A stretch of 55,024 nt of DNA. Source: Candidatus Poseidoniales archaeon. Lineage in GTDB: Archaea; Thermoplasmatota; Poseidoniia; Poseidoniales; Poseidoniaceae. Position 1 is the stretch's first letter, and every line of letters starts with the position of its first letter. This document shows positions 8,606 through 16,661 of this stretch, piece after piece. Position numbers and translations under genes: made by a program. A model generated the notes under the pieces. It was not told where the DNA came from and did no database searches. It saw only the letters and a list, made by a program, of their open reading frames with translations. Location: contig DUDM01000061.1 of NCBI GenBank assembly GCA_012959275.1, positions 1-55,024 on the forward strand, written 5' to 3'.

Positions 8606-8626
8606 AATAATTAATATTGAATTATT
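8606..8626. terminator. AT-rich inverted repeat between convergent genes
   Basis: AATAATT (8606-8612) and AATTATT (8620-8626) are inverted copies around a 7-base loop, placed between the etfA stop and the end of the convergent gene. The stem is weak and has no clean T-run, so a terminator role is only a possibility. Confidence 0.3.
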
Positions 8627-9125
8627 CATCTAATTCTAAGGCATCTCTCGCCGCTTCGGCTTCGTCTTCAAAGCCTGTGGATTCACCCTTTCCAAATTTC
8701 TCCATCAAGGCACCTCGCAGGTCAAGGTCAGGTAAATGGAATTCTGGCATCAGATGCCAAGGTGTTAATTTAGAAAGTGTTCCAAGCAATAACCAACTTC
8801 CTGGAAGCATGAACACTCTTAGTGGTGGAATCACAAGCCCCAATTCACCGAGTTGTTCGGCCGTTTCTTTCAAGTCCTTTGTTGGAACTTCTTTGGCAAG
8901 AGCGATTTTTGCTAAAACAATGATTGCATCCTTTGTTTCGCCCGCCTCTAGAACTGTCCAATCCCAAGCATCCGTGAGTTTTTCCCCCCATGCTTTCGGG
9001 TCCTTTGCAACACCGAGAATTTCTTTTCGATGATCTGGATTAATCATTTTAGCACCTTTCCAAGCCAAGCCTGCAGCACCAATCGCTATTGCGATGGCGC
9101 CTTTTTTTTCTTTTTTACTTGACAT
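8622..9125 (-). CDS. LETM1-like membrane-associated protein
   Basis: 167 aa. The middle contains KDLKETAEQLGELGLVIPPL, then RVFMLPGSWLLLGTLSKLTPWHLMPEF. That order of a 'KETA.QL' helix, a hydrophobic stretch with 'PG..LLL...LSKL', and an 'LMPEF'-type ending resembles the LETM1 core, where mitochondrial proteins have 'LPFGELLLPLALKLFPNLLPSTF'. Those proteins are linked to cation/proton exchange and ribosome binding; related bacterial proteins exist. The N-terminus is Lys-rich with a short hydrophobic patch, and the C-terminus is acidic. The stop of the upstream gene (9126) abuts its start, so both are in one operon. Family placement is by eye and moderate; function is unknown. Confidence 0.5.
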   Translation of the reverse strand: MSSKKEKKGAIAIAIGAAGLAWKGAKMINPDHRKEILGVAKDPKAWGEKLTDAWDWTVLEAGETKDAIIVLAKIALAKEVPTKDLKETAEQLGELGLVIPPLRVFMLPGSWLLLGTLSKLTPWHLMPEFHLPDLDLRGALMEKFGKGESTGFEDEAEAARDALELDE

Positions 9126-9770
9126 TCAACTCACCATTTCATCATCTGCTGCAAATACTATTGTCAGCATTGCATTCCAATCATTATCATCGCTGTCACT
9201 CATTCCATTCAATAATACAACCGTTCCTTGATGTAACATCCAAGCGTCCATGCTACTATTGTAGCCGGCAGTATCACTACTGTTCCCTGGAAACAAATCC
9301 CAATAGTGAGTGAATGTTCCATCAAATTCAGTTTCTTCAGTATGGCTCATTGAATAACCAAAGCCGACTGCAAGCATACTCCAATCGCTGGTATCGAAAG
9401 TGCATCCAATTGCCGGAGAAGTTCCGGTGGTATTTGCAATAATTGTGAAATTGAGGCTACAAGTCTGAGCATCATGATTGCCAGAAGGGTCGCCATTTCC
9501 ATCGAAGGTAATGTTCAGTGTAATATTTGCATCCTCGGCTAATTTTTCGTGCATCAATGAAGTTGCAGTGATTCGCATGCGAGCATTTCCATCAACAAGA
9601 AGGTCATGAGAATCCGGTACACCATCTAAGTCGGAATCATCTAATCCAGTAGCGGTATTAGGCATTAAGGAAATAATGAGGCCAAATAATGCTGCCCCAA
9701 GAAATACTCCGAAGACTAAGGCAGAAGTTACTGCGATGCGCACATCGGCTTGTTGTTGGGACTCCGGCAT
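9126..9770 (-). CDS. anchored surface protein with thrombospondin-3-like calcium repeat
   Basis: 214 aa. One membrane segment near the N-terminus (VTSALVFGVFLGAALFGLIISLM, about residues 14-36) is followed by a calcium-binding type DDSDLDGVPDSHD repeat. The rest, rich in Asn, Thr and Asp, is predicted to lie outside the cell. Two Cys (QTCSLNF and AIGCTF) could form a disulfide. Type 3 thrombospondin-like repeats of this kind are common in Marine Group II surface proteins, which is background knowledge. The gene ends directly before the LETM1-like gene, so the two are co-transcribed. Specific role not identifiable. Confidence 0.65.
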   Translation of the reverse strand: MPESQQQADVRIAVTSALVFGVFLGAALFGLIISLMPNTATGLDDSDLDGVPDSHDLLVDGNARMRITATSLMHEKLAEDANITLNITFDGNGDPSGNHDAQTCSLNFTIIANTTGTSPAIGCTFDTSDWSMLAVGFGYSMSHTEETEFDGTFTHYWDLFPGNSSDTAGYNSSMDAWMLHQGTVVLLNGMSDSDDNDWNAMLTIVFAADDEMVS

Positions 9771-9824
9771 GAAGGCAAGTCGGGGTTGATTTGCTTTGAT
9801 GCTTGTGCTGAACTGATTTGGTGA

Positions 9825-11681
9825 TTATTCAGGTTCTTCTGGACACATTGGATAACTTCCCGTCATCATCGGAGGCATGAACAAATCATCACAACTCCGC
9901 ATTGAACTAGACAAAGAGAAAATACTCGATTCATCCAATGAAATTGTAACTGATTGCAGACTGACTGCACTTGGTACGTAATCTTCGCCAGTTTGAGTTA
10001 TTACCAACTTCACTCCATCACCGGACTCGATAAAAGCATCCATAGCAAAGAATTGCATTTTGGCAACGACTGTAGAGCCTGGAGTCAAGGACTGACCTTG
10101 CTTACCTCCAGCATGGAATCTCAAATCCATAACAGCATGTCCAAGGTGCATATCGTCACTTGCTCGAAGCATTTCAACGAATAGATGGCCTGAAGTTGCG
10201 GTAAATCCAATTCTTGACTCGATATGAATCGTTGGCATTCCTGTTATCCTTGTATCGTTTTCAAAGCTTGGACATTGAAGAATCGTAGTACTAAAAGTAC
10301 CGATATTAGCGCCACCAGATTGCAACTCACAACCCCCCTCGCCAAGTGAGAATTCAGTCCATTGTGTGTCGATGGGTGGGTATTGCCCCTCTACTCTCCA
10401 TCCGCCCATATTGTCTTGAATTTCAGCGATTAACCTTGGCTGAAGGCCTTCATCATAGAGATAATAGTTGAACCATTCTAGCAAATCATCAGCCCAATCC
10501 CAGCGCAGAGTGAATGGATAGGCTTCTCCCCCTCTGCCCGAACTAAGTCCGGAGTGCCCTGATTCACGGTCTGGATAATCATGGCCCCATTGTCCATAAA
10601 GTCCTTTGACATCGAATCCAGCATCAAGCATAATATTGTGAGTAGGGAATGCCATATGAGGGTCAACATTCCAATCTTGCATTCCATGAATTATGTAGAT
10701 TGAACCATTGTATTCTTCGATAACTCTGTCGAGGAAAAAGCGCTCTTGCCAGTAATCAGAACCCATCCAACTCAAATCATCGCCAGTTAGGTAGGCGCCG
10801 ATTCCAGCGTACATTCCTTCTGCATAGCCTTCACAAGCATTTTGTAAGTCTTCTGAATCACCATCTAGGCCGAAAGTTCCGTAGACTCCGTTGTGCATTA
10901 TTGCGCCTCGGGCTTCCATGCTACCGTTTCGCCACATTAACTCTTGAACTCCAATCAATCCTGACATTGGTACAATTGTCTTCAGGTATTCCGAGCCTGC
11001 TGCTGCGGCATTCCAAGGGGTTGAGCCATCGTATGATTTGCCAATAACTCCCACTGCACCATTTGACCAGCCTTGGCTTCCTAACCATTCTACTGCGGCA
11101 TTGATTCCATATTGTTCATCATGACCCATCAAGTCCATACAATGGTTGGATTCGCCTGTTCCAAAGACCGAAACTTGGGCAACACCGAAGCCATGGGGGA
11201 CGTAATTTTCAATTAGGAAGGCTCCAAGTCTTCCTGCTGGAGTTAGGGCATCTGAATCTCCATCATCATAATATGGACCAATTTCTGCTATTATTGGCAC
11301 TTGACATTCCTCGGGAATCGTTTCAAGATTGAAATCACAGCCTTCCATTTCAGGAAGCCATAGTCCTAGGTGGACTTCCGCAACTCCTGCCACCCCAGCA
11401 CCTCCATCACTGAGGGTAATCTCTGGGACATCTATGAAGACGGATTGTACTGCTGAAATATTATGGCTTCCATTAATCGATACATGTGAATAAACATCAT
11501 CATTTCGATAAAATAATTCTGAGCGAACTTCAACTTCTGGAAGCCAATGGGCTTGCATTTCTTCTTCGATAAAAGTTTCTGGATTTGAGAAACAACCAGC
11601 CAGTGGCAATGCAAGCATCAGCGCCGCGAATAGCAGTGCAGTTGGGCCACGCATACCTTGTCGCCACTTGCTGGCCCACAT
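9825..11681 (-). CDS. S15/CocE-type lipoprotein hydrolase (X-Pro dipeptidyl-peptidase family)
   Basis: About 618 aa from the ATG at 11681. A signal peptide ends in LALPLAGC, a lipobox that would anchor the mature protein by a lipidated Cys. The alpha/beta-hydrolase domain shows the serine nucleophile in GVIGKSYDGSTPW, an Asp in IHGMQDWNV and a His in GQWGHDYPDR, the expected triad order. The C-terminal 170 residues match the jelly-roll domain of the CocE/X-Pro dipeptidyl-peptidase group. Members release dipeptides after proline or cleave esters; here an extracellular peptidase role in protein scavenging is likely but inferred. It sits alone between the calcium-repeat gene and the MBL-fold gene on the same strand. 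Confidence 0.85.
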   Translation of the reverse strand: MWASKWRQGMRGPTALLFAALMLALPLAGCFSNPETFIEEEMQAHWLPEVEVRSELFYRNDDVYSHVSINGSHNISAVQSVFIDVPEITLSDGGAGVAGVAEVHLGLWLPEMEGCDFNLETIPEECQVPIIAEIGPYYDDGDSDALTPAGRLGAFLIENYVPHGFGVAQVSVFGTGESNHCMDLMGHDEQYGINAAVEWLGSQGWSNGAVGVIGKSYDGSTPWNAAAAGSEYLKTIVPMSGLIGVQELMWRNGSMEARGAIMHNGVYGTFGLDGDSEDLQNACEGYAEGMYAGIGAYLTGDDLSWMGSDYWQERFFLDRVIEEYNGSIYIIHGMQDWNVDPHMAFPTHNIMLDAGFDVKGLYGQWGHDYPDRESGHSGLSSGRGGEAYPFTLRWDWADDLLEWFNYYLYDEGLQPRLIAEIQDNMGGWRVEGQYPPIDTQWTEFSLGEGGCELQSGGANIGTFSTTILQCPSFENDTRITGMPTIHIESRIGFTATSGHLFVEMLRASDDMHLGHAVMDLRFHAGGKQGQSLTPGSTVVAKMQFFAMDAFIESGDGVKLVITQTGEDYVPSAVSLQSVTISLDESSIFSLSSSMRSCDDLFMPPMMTGSYPMCPEEPE

Positions 11682-11714
11682 CAATGTTCGTTTGATGTGA
11701 TAAGTTCAGTGCCT

Positions 11715-12431
11715 TCAGAGAAACATTCCTCTGTGGTCATTTAGAAAGGGGTTGTTTCGCTTTTCTTCACCGATTGTTGTTAGTGGGCCATGGCCAGGAT
11801 AAACTATAGTTTCCTCATCTAATGTGAATAATTGTTCTTCGATGCTTTGTTTGAGTAAAGGCCAATTTCCTCCTGAATTTGGAATATCCGTTCTGCCTAC
11901 TCCTCCAGCAAAAAGAACATCTCCAACGAAGGCATGGTTAATGTCGCAATTATCGAGAATTAAACAAACGCTACCGAGTGAATGACCAGGTGAATGCCTT
12001 ATCTCGAAACTTAAGTCACCACATTCTAACCTATTGCCATGCTCCATTATTTTCGTTGCAACTGCAGGTTCAGGGACATGCAAGTTCCAACGATTCGCAG
12101 ACAATTTTGCAGTTGATTGAAGATTATTATCATCAGGATGCAAATACCAATCCACTTGGTATTCTTCTAGTAGGGGGGGGATGGCTCCTGAATGGTCAAA
12201 ATGGGCGTGAGTATTCCAAAGTGCGATGACTTTTCTTTGCTGTTCGCAATGATGATTATTACTTTCATCTGGACCATCTCCAGATTCTCGGTTAATCCAA
12301 TCGATTAGTCGCTGTGCTTCATCACCTCCATCAATGATGACAGTATCTCCAGACGATAGACATGTGACCACGCTACAGCGCATTTGCAATGGGCCGACAA
12401 AGAATCCTTCGATTAGCGCCTTGGCTGACAT
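11715..12431 (-). CDS. metallo-beta-lactamase-fold hydrolase (glyoxalase II-like)
   Basis: 238 aa from the ATG at 12431; the track start at 12443 is a TTG. The metal-binding motif reads NTHAHFDHSG (HxHxDH). It is followed by RHSPGHSLGSVCLI, the Asp-bearing AFVGDVLFAGGVGRTD, and the final His in VYPGHGPLTTIGEEK, the complete set for a two-zinc MBL hydrolase. The arrangement is that of glyoxalase II-like thioester hydrolases, but substrate cannot be told apart from other MBL families. NPFL near the C-terminus also fits this group. It is 21 bases downstream of the propeller-PKD gene on the same strand and is likely co-transcribed. Confidence 0.88.
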   Translation of the reverse strand: MSAKALIEGFFVGPLQMRCSVVTCLSSGDTVIIDGGDEAQRLIDWINRESGDGPDESNNHHCEQQRKVIALWNTHAHFDHSGAIPPLLEEYQVDWYLHPDDNNLQSTAKLSANRWNLHVPEPAVATKIMEHGNRLECGDLSFEIRHSPGHSLGSVCLILDNCDINHAFVGDVLFAGGVGRTDIPNSGGNWPLLKQSIEEQLFTLDEETIVYPGHGPLTTIGEEKRNNPFLNDHRGMFL

Positions 12432-12452
12432 AGGCTTAGCCAAGTGGTATCT

Positions 12453-14036
12453 TCATTCAACGATAACGGTAGTAGTGTCAGTTGTCGTTGCACCATCATT
12501 ATCTTTAACAGTCAATTCAAAATGGTGGGTTCCAACATTCAATTTAACCTTGATTTTGTCAGTTTCACCAATTGTTTTGCCGCTTCTATCCTTCCATGTC
12601 CAGCCTACAACCATGCCATCTGGATCAAAGGATTTACTTCCGTCAAGCAGTGCGGTTGCCGTACCATCTTTGCCCAATTCAATTATCTGGTCGAAGCCAG
12701 CATCTGAAACGGGAGGGATATTGGTGATTTTACTTTCTTCTTCTAAGCCACTTAATAATAAATCTGTATCAATTTGGCTACCAGCCATTTCTTCTATATC
12801 CAAATCTCCACTCAACATGGCTAGTAAGTTACTTTGGCTTTGCTCACTTCCTCCAGATTCTATTTGGCCTCTCTCCTCCTCGGTTAGGAGTCCTGAGATT
12901 GCAGTTTGGTCATCAGCATAAATATCGATTTCTTCCACTTCTGACCCATCATCCATTTGCAAGTCTGCAGTCCATGGGTCATCTTGGTGGACAACTTCCA
13001 TTTCTCGCGGGGTTGCATTTGCATCAAGAATAAGGATAGGTTCTGAATCTGTGTAATCGTTTTGGTCTTCTCCACCAATGGCGATTCTATCACCTGCTTC
13101 ATTTATTGCAAGGTGTTCGACGATTCCAGCATGTTCAACCTGCCATGCTGGCTCATCTTCCATTCCTTTGTCTGGAATTCGGAATAGATTGAACCAACTA
13201 GCAACTAATAAGTCATCATTGATTGTTGCCAAGCATTGGACTGAGTAGGTTGATTTCCAGATTTGTTCGGGTTCCTTATCGATTGAGGCCTTGAGTATTC
13301 TACCATCATATTGAGCCAACCAACAGCCTCGAGAATGGGAGGTGATTGCATCACATCTTGCCGATAATTCAGCCGTCCAAATTTTATTTCCAAGAGGGGT
13401 CCACCATTCAGCCTCAAGTTCATTTTCATCGTTTGCAGCAAGACCAAGAGTTTCCTTAGCAATCACCAAATTACCATCTGCTTGATAGGCTATTGCAGTA
13501 ATCCTCTCGGCAACTGAACCACTTGGTTGACGGGTGAATCGAGTTTCTCCAGTTCTGTCGTAGACCGTAACATTGCCATGGTCATCAGCAACTGCTACAC
13601 AACGACCAGTGCGGTCGACTACAACAAAATTCAACTCGCTGTCTTTAGAAGTAAACAAGATTCTCCCATGGCTATCTAACAAATGCAGACGTCGACCGCC
13701 ATCTATCAAGGCAATTAGCCCTCCACTTTTTGAAACTTCGAGAAGGTCGCATCCCGAAGCAACTTCATGAGACCAAATTATTTCACCATCAGTAGAGATC
13801 ATATGCAAATCGCCATCGCTCATCCCAATGATGAAACGGTCCTTTGAAAGCGCAGCAATGGGGCCAGGGGCGCCATCTGTTTCAATGGTTATTTTATTGC
13901 TACCATCTACATTTGCTAGGTGGAATGATTCTTCCACTTCACCCCAAGCAATATACTCTCCATCACCCGAAAAAGCGATGCCACTTAGTAAGGCTGAAGT
14001 CGCAATTGTGGCAACGGGGTCGATGACGGAAGGCAT
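12453..14036 (-). CDS. beta-propeller protein with C-terminal PKD domain
   Basis: About 527 aa from the ATG at 14036, which has AGGGG upstream; the track start is a TTG. The first 330 residues contain repeated four-strand blade sequences such as GIAFSGDGEYIAWGEVEESFHL, RFIIGMSDGDLHMIS and CVAVADDHGNVTVYDRTGETRF, typical of a WD/PQQ-like propeller. An acidic linker follows. The last 90 residues are a PKD-type Ig fold with LDGSKSFDPDGMVVGWTW and FELTVKDNDGATTTDTTTV. No signal peptide or membrane span is clear, which is unusual since PKD domains are mostly extracellular. Role unknown; a scaffold or sensor is plausible. A similar propeller is encoded at 4210. Confidence 0.72.
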   Translation of the reverse strand: MPSVIDPVATIATSALLSGIAFSGDGEYIAWGEVEESFHLANVDGSNKITIETDGAPGPIAALSKDRFIIGMSDGDLHMISTDGEIIWSHEVASGCDLLEVSKSGGLIALIDGGRRLHLLDSHGRILFTSKDSELNFVVVDRTGRCVAVADDHGNVTVYDRTGETRFTRQPSGSVAERITAIAYQADGNLVIAKETLGLAANDENELEAEWWTPLGNKIWTAELSARCDAITSHSRGCWLAQYDGRILKASIDKEPEQIWKSTYSVQCLATINDDLLVASWFNLFRIPDKGMEDEPAWQVEHAGIVEHLAINEAGDRIAIGGEDQNDYTDSEPILILDANATPREMEVVHQDDPWTADLQMDDGSEVEEIDIYADDQTAISGLLTEEERGQIESGGSEQSQSNLLAMLSGDLDIEEMAGSQIDTDLLLSGLEEESKITNIPPVSDAGFDQIIELGKDGTATALLDGSKSFDPDGMVVGWTWKDRSGKTIGETDKIKVKLNVGTHHFELTVKDNDGATTTDTTTVIVE

Positions 14037-14068
14037 GATGAGCAACCCCTACGAGGTGTTAGCCCTCT

Positions 14069-15013
14069 TCATTCTATCCACGATAACAATGTGGAGTTTC
14101 CTGCATGACCCCACTCATTTGAAATTGGATCTTTAATGTGAGCCAATAATGCCGATTTTTCAGATTCCGACCAGCCTTGAGTAGCATCTAGTTCAACTGG
14201 GGGAGTAATTCTATCGCGGTCTTTACGAATCCTTTTTTCCGCCTCCATTCTCGGCATTCCAATGAATCCCCAAGGAGTTCTCTTACCCCATTTCTTCTTT
14301 CTTGAAGATGAAATATTTCCCTTTGCTGCCTCGCCAAGTCCTGCATCCCAATCGTCAAGAATTGCCATTAGGTCATTATTGCTACCTTTGATTGGCACTA
14401 TCCCTGCCCCTCTCCTCATCACTTGCCAAGCACTTAGCAAGTCGGACTCACTCTGAATATTTGCGATGACGTTTCCTTGAACGCCACATGGCAGACCTCC
14501 CGGTCCAGGAATTCTCTTCTCCATTAACCAAGCATCCTTTGGAGTAATATGAACTCGAACAGTAATCTCTGGATTACTCAAGTTTACCTTCAATGAAGGA
14601 TCTAATTCTAGCATGTGATGACCTACAGTTCCCGCGAATGTTTGACTATTCCATTCGGTTTTTGAGCCACTGCGTCTACAACGAACCGCGAAAGTCCTTG
14701 CTTCACCTCTTCTCTCATCTCTCTTCAAGGCTGCTGCTGCAACAACTTCAGGATTCAAATCCATCTGGGTTACTGGGTCGCAACCGACCATGCCAAAGCA
14801 TCTTCTAAGAATCCCTTCGACTACATCTCTTGGCCCAGAAGTTGTTGCTAACACTAACGTATCTACGCGGTCATGATAGAGATCGATATTATTGAGAATA
14901 GCTGCTCTGTCAAGAGAGGCAATCAATACTCTCTGAAAATTTCTGCGAACTGGAGCAGACTTCAAACCAAGTTCTCCGAATCTTAGAGCATATGTGTGAT
15001 GTGCATCCGCCAT
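14069..15013 (-). CDS. ThiI-like THUMP protein without a working PP-loop
   Basis: 314 aa from the ATG at 15013, chosen because AGGAGGTGG lies just before it and ThiI homology (ALRFGELGLKS, like 'RYGEIALKG') starts there. A ferredoxin-like/THUMP region follows with FAVRCRRSGSKTEW and NPEITVRVHITPKDAWLMEKRIPGPGGLPCGVQG, the ThiI junction. ThiI normally continues with the ATP-pyrophosphatase SGGIDS motif; here the aligned residues are QSESDL, so the PP-loop is lost. The remaining 100 residues are basic and unlike the ThiI catalytic domain. It may still bind tRNA through THUMP but should not thiolate U8 by the usual chemistry. It lies 17 bases downstream of purF. Confidence 0.75.
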   Translation of the reverse strand: MADAHHTYALRFGELGLKSAPVRRNFQRVLIASLDRAAILNNIDLYHDRVDTLVLATTSGPRDVVEGILRRCFGMVGCDPVTQMDLNPEVVAAAALKRDERRGEARTFAVRCRRSGSKTEWNSQTFAGTVGHHMLELDPSLKVNLSNPEITVRVHITPKDAWLMEKRIPGPGGLPCGVQGNVIANIQSESDLLSAWQVMRRGAGIVPIKGSNNDLMAILDDWDAGLGEAAKGNISSSRKKKWGKRTPWGFIGMPRMEAEKRIRKDRDRITPPVELDATQGWSESEKSALLAHIKDPISNEWGHAGNSTLLSWIE

Positions 15014-15029
15014 GGCGCCACCTCCTAAT

Positions 15030-16562
15030 TCAATCCTCATTATGGATTTCAATAACATCGTCTATATTTTCACGATTGGCTTTTGCGCTATCATTACGAT
15101 TCTTTTCCAAGGCAGTAAGATATGCATCGTCGATATCTCCAGTGATATATTCACCATCAAAACAAGATGAATCAAAAGTAGACAAGCCTAATTTTCCCTG
15201 ACTACAAGAATCTACAAGGTCTGGTAAAGTCTGATAAATTAGCCAATCAGCACCAATCGCTTCGCATATTTCTTCTGTTGAGCGGTCATGAGCGATGTAT
15301 TCTGCCTTTGCTGGCATGTCAATTCCGTACACATTGGGATAGATGACCGGTGGGGCAGCACTTGCAAAGAACACTCGGGCAGCCCCTACTTCTCTCGCCA
15401 TTTCAACAATTTTCCTACTGGTATTGCCCCTAACGATTGAATCATCGACAAGAAGAACAGTTTTACCTGCGAATTCACTTGGAATAGGATTCAGTTTTTT
15501 GCGCACCGACTCTTGACGAATCATTTGACCAGGCATGATAAAAGTCCTCCCTACATATCGATTCTTAACAAATCCTTCACGGAATGGGAGTTTCAATTCA
15601 TTGGCTAATTCCATGGCCGCAATCCGACCACTATCGGGTACTGGAATCACAACATCGATATCCATATCCGGTGCTTCATGAGGGATTCTCATCGCTAGTT
15701 TCCTACCCATTTCAAGGCGGGCAGCATGGACACTGATTCCATCTATTTCGGAATCCGGCCTTGCAAAGTATACATGTTCGAAGATACAGGGATTCCAAGT
15801 AGGATCTTTAGCGCATTGTTGAGAAAACATCTGTCCATTATGAGCGATAAAGACCGCTTCACCAGGAGCAATATCCTTGACGTGTTCAAATCCGAGGGTA
15901 ATCAATGCAACCGATTCGCTGGCCATCAACCATTCTTCGCGTCCATCCTCTTCTACTCTTCTTCCTAGGCATAGTGGCCTAATTCCGAAAGGGTCGCGGA
16001 AGCCAAGTAGCCCATAACCGGTTATTAGAGAGACAACTGCATATCCACCAAGACAATGAGAGTGTAATTGCGCCACCGCCTTAAAAATTGCTTTTGTATC
16101 CAAGTAAGGATCTCCGCCAATATTCAATTTATGTTGTTTGTGAATTTCATTTGCCAACATATTGAGTAGCACTTCTGAATCAGATGAGGTATTGAGGTGT
16201 CGGAGGTCATCGAGTAAGTGTTTGCGAAGTTCTTCAGCATTTGTAAGATTGCCATTGTGAGCCAAAGCGATTCCATACGGGGAATTAGTGTAGAATGGTT
16301 GTGCCTCTGCTCCTGATGAAGAACCTGCTGTGGGGTAGCGGACATGACCGATACCAATGTGTCCAGATAATCTGTCCATGTGGCGTTGGCGAAAAACATC
16401 GTTAACCAAGCCGTTGGCTTTTCTTTGGTACAATTTCTTGCCATCGCAAGTAACGATTCCAGCCGCATCTTGGCCACGATGTTGGAGAACAGTCAAGCCA
16501 TCATAGAGCAATTGTCCAACCTTGGACTTCTCTGTTGCAACGATGCCGATGATGCCACACAT
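15030..16562 (-). CDS. purF: amidophosphoribosyltransferase
   Basis: First committed enzyme of purine synthesis, making phosphoribosylamine from PRPP and glutamine. MCGIIGIVA places the nucleophilic Cys right after Met, with no propeptide. The glutaminase domain shows LQHRGQDAAGI and GHVRYPTAG, and the phosphoribosyltransferase domain shows the PRPP loop VLLVDDSIVRGNTSRKIV. Of the Fe-S cysteines known from the Bacillus-type enzyme, only those in NPCIFEHVYFARPDS and SSCFDGEY remain; the Cys before YGID is replaced (PNVYGID). A cluster is therefore unlikely. Length (510 aa) is normal. The ThiI-like gene follows after 17 bases. Confidence 0.97.
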   Translation of the reverse strand: MCGIIGIVATEKSKVGQLLYDGLTVLQHRGQDAAGIVTCDGKKLYQRKANGLVNDVFRQRHMDRLSGHIGIGHVRYPTAGSSSGAEAQPFYTNSPYGIALAHNGNLTNAEELRKHLLDDLRHLNTSSDSEVLLNMLANEIHKQHKLNIGGDPYLDTKAIFKAVAQLHSHCLGGYAVVSLITGYGLLGFRDPFGIRPLCLGRRVEEDGREEWLMASESVALITLGFEHVKDIAPGEAVFIAHNGQMFSQQCAKDPTWNPCIFEHVYFARPDSEIDGISVHAARLEMGRKLAMRIPHEAPDMDIDVVIPVPDSGRIAAMELANELKLPFREGFVKNRYVGRTFIMPGQMIRQESVRKKLNPIPSEFAGKTVLLVDDSIVRGNTSRKIVEMAREVGAARVFFASAAPPVIYPNVYGIDMPAKAEYIAHDRSTEEICEAIGADWLIYQTLPDLVDSCSQGKLGLSTFDSSCFDGEYITGDIDDAYLTALEKNRNDSAKANRENIDDVIEIHNED

Positions 16563-16661
16563 CGTAGTTCCCGATGCGTCCTGTCAACCGCCCTCTTTAG
16601 TCATTCACCCCAATGGAGGCAAAGTCGATGGCCGGCGGATTGATGTTTAAGCAGCATTCCA

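Noticed and set aside
8617-9033. 138-aa plus-strand ORF
   Set aside because: Antisense to the LETM1-like gene, which has a good start and operon position.
12334-12921. 195-aa plus-strand ORF across the MBL and propeller genes
   Set aside because: Shadow of two well-supported minus-strand genes.
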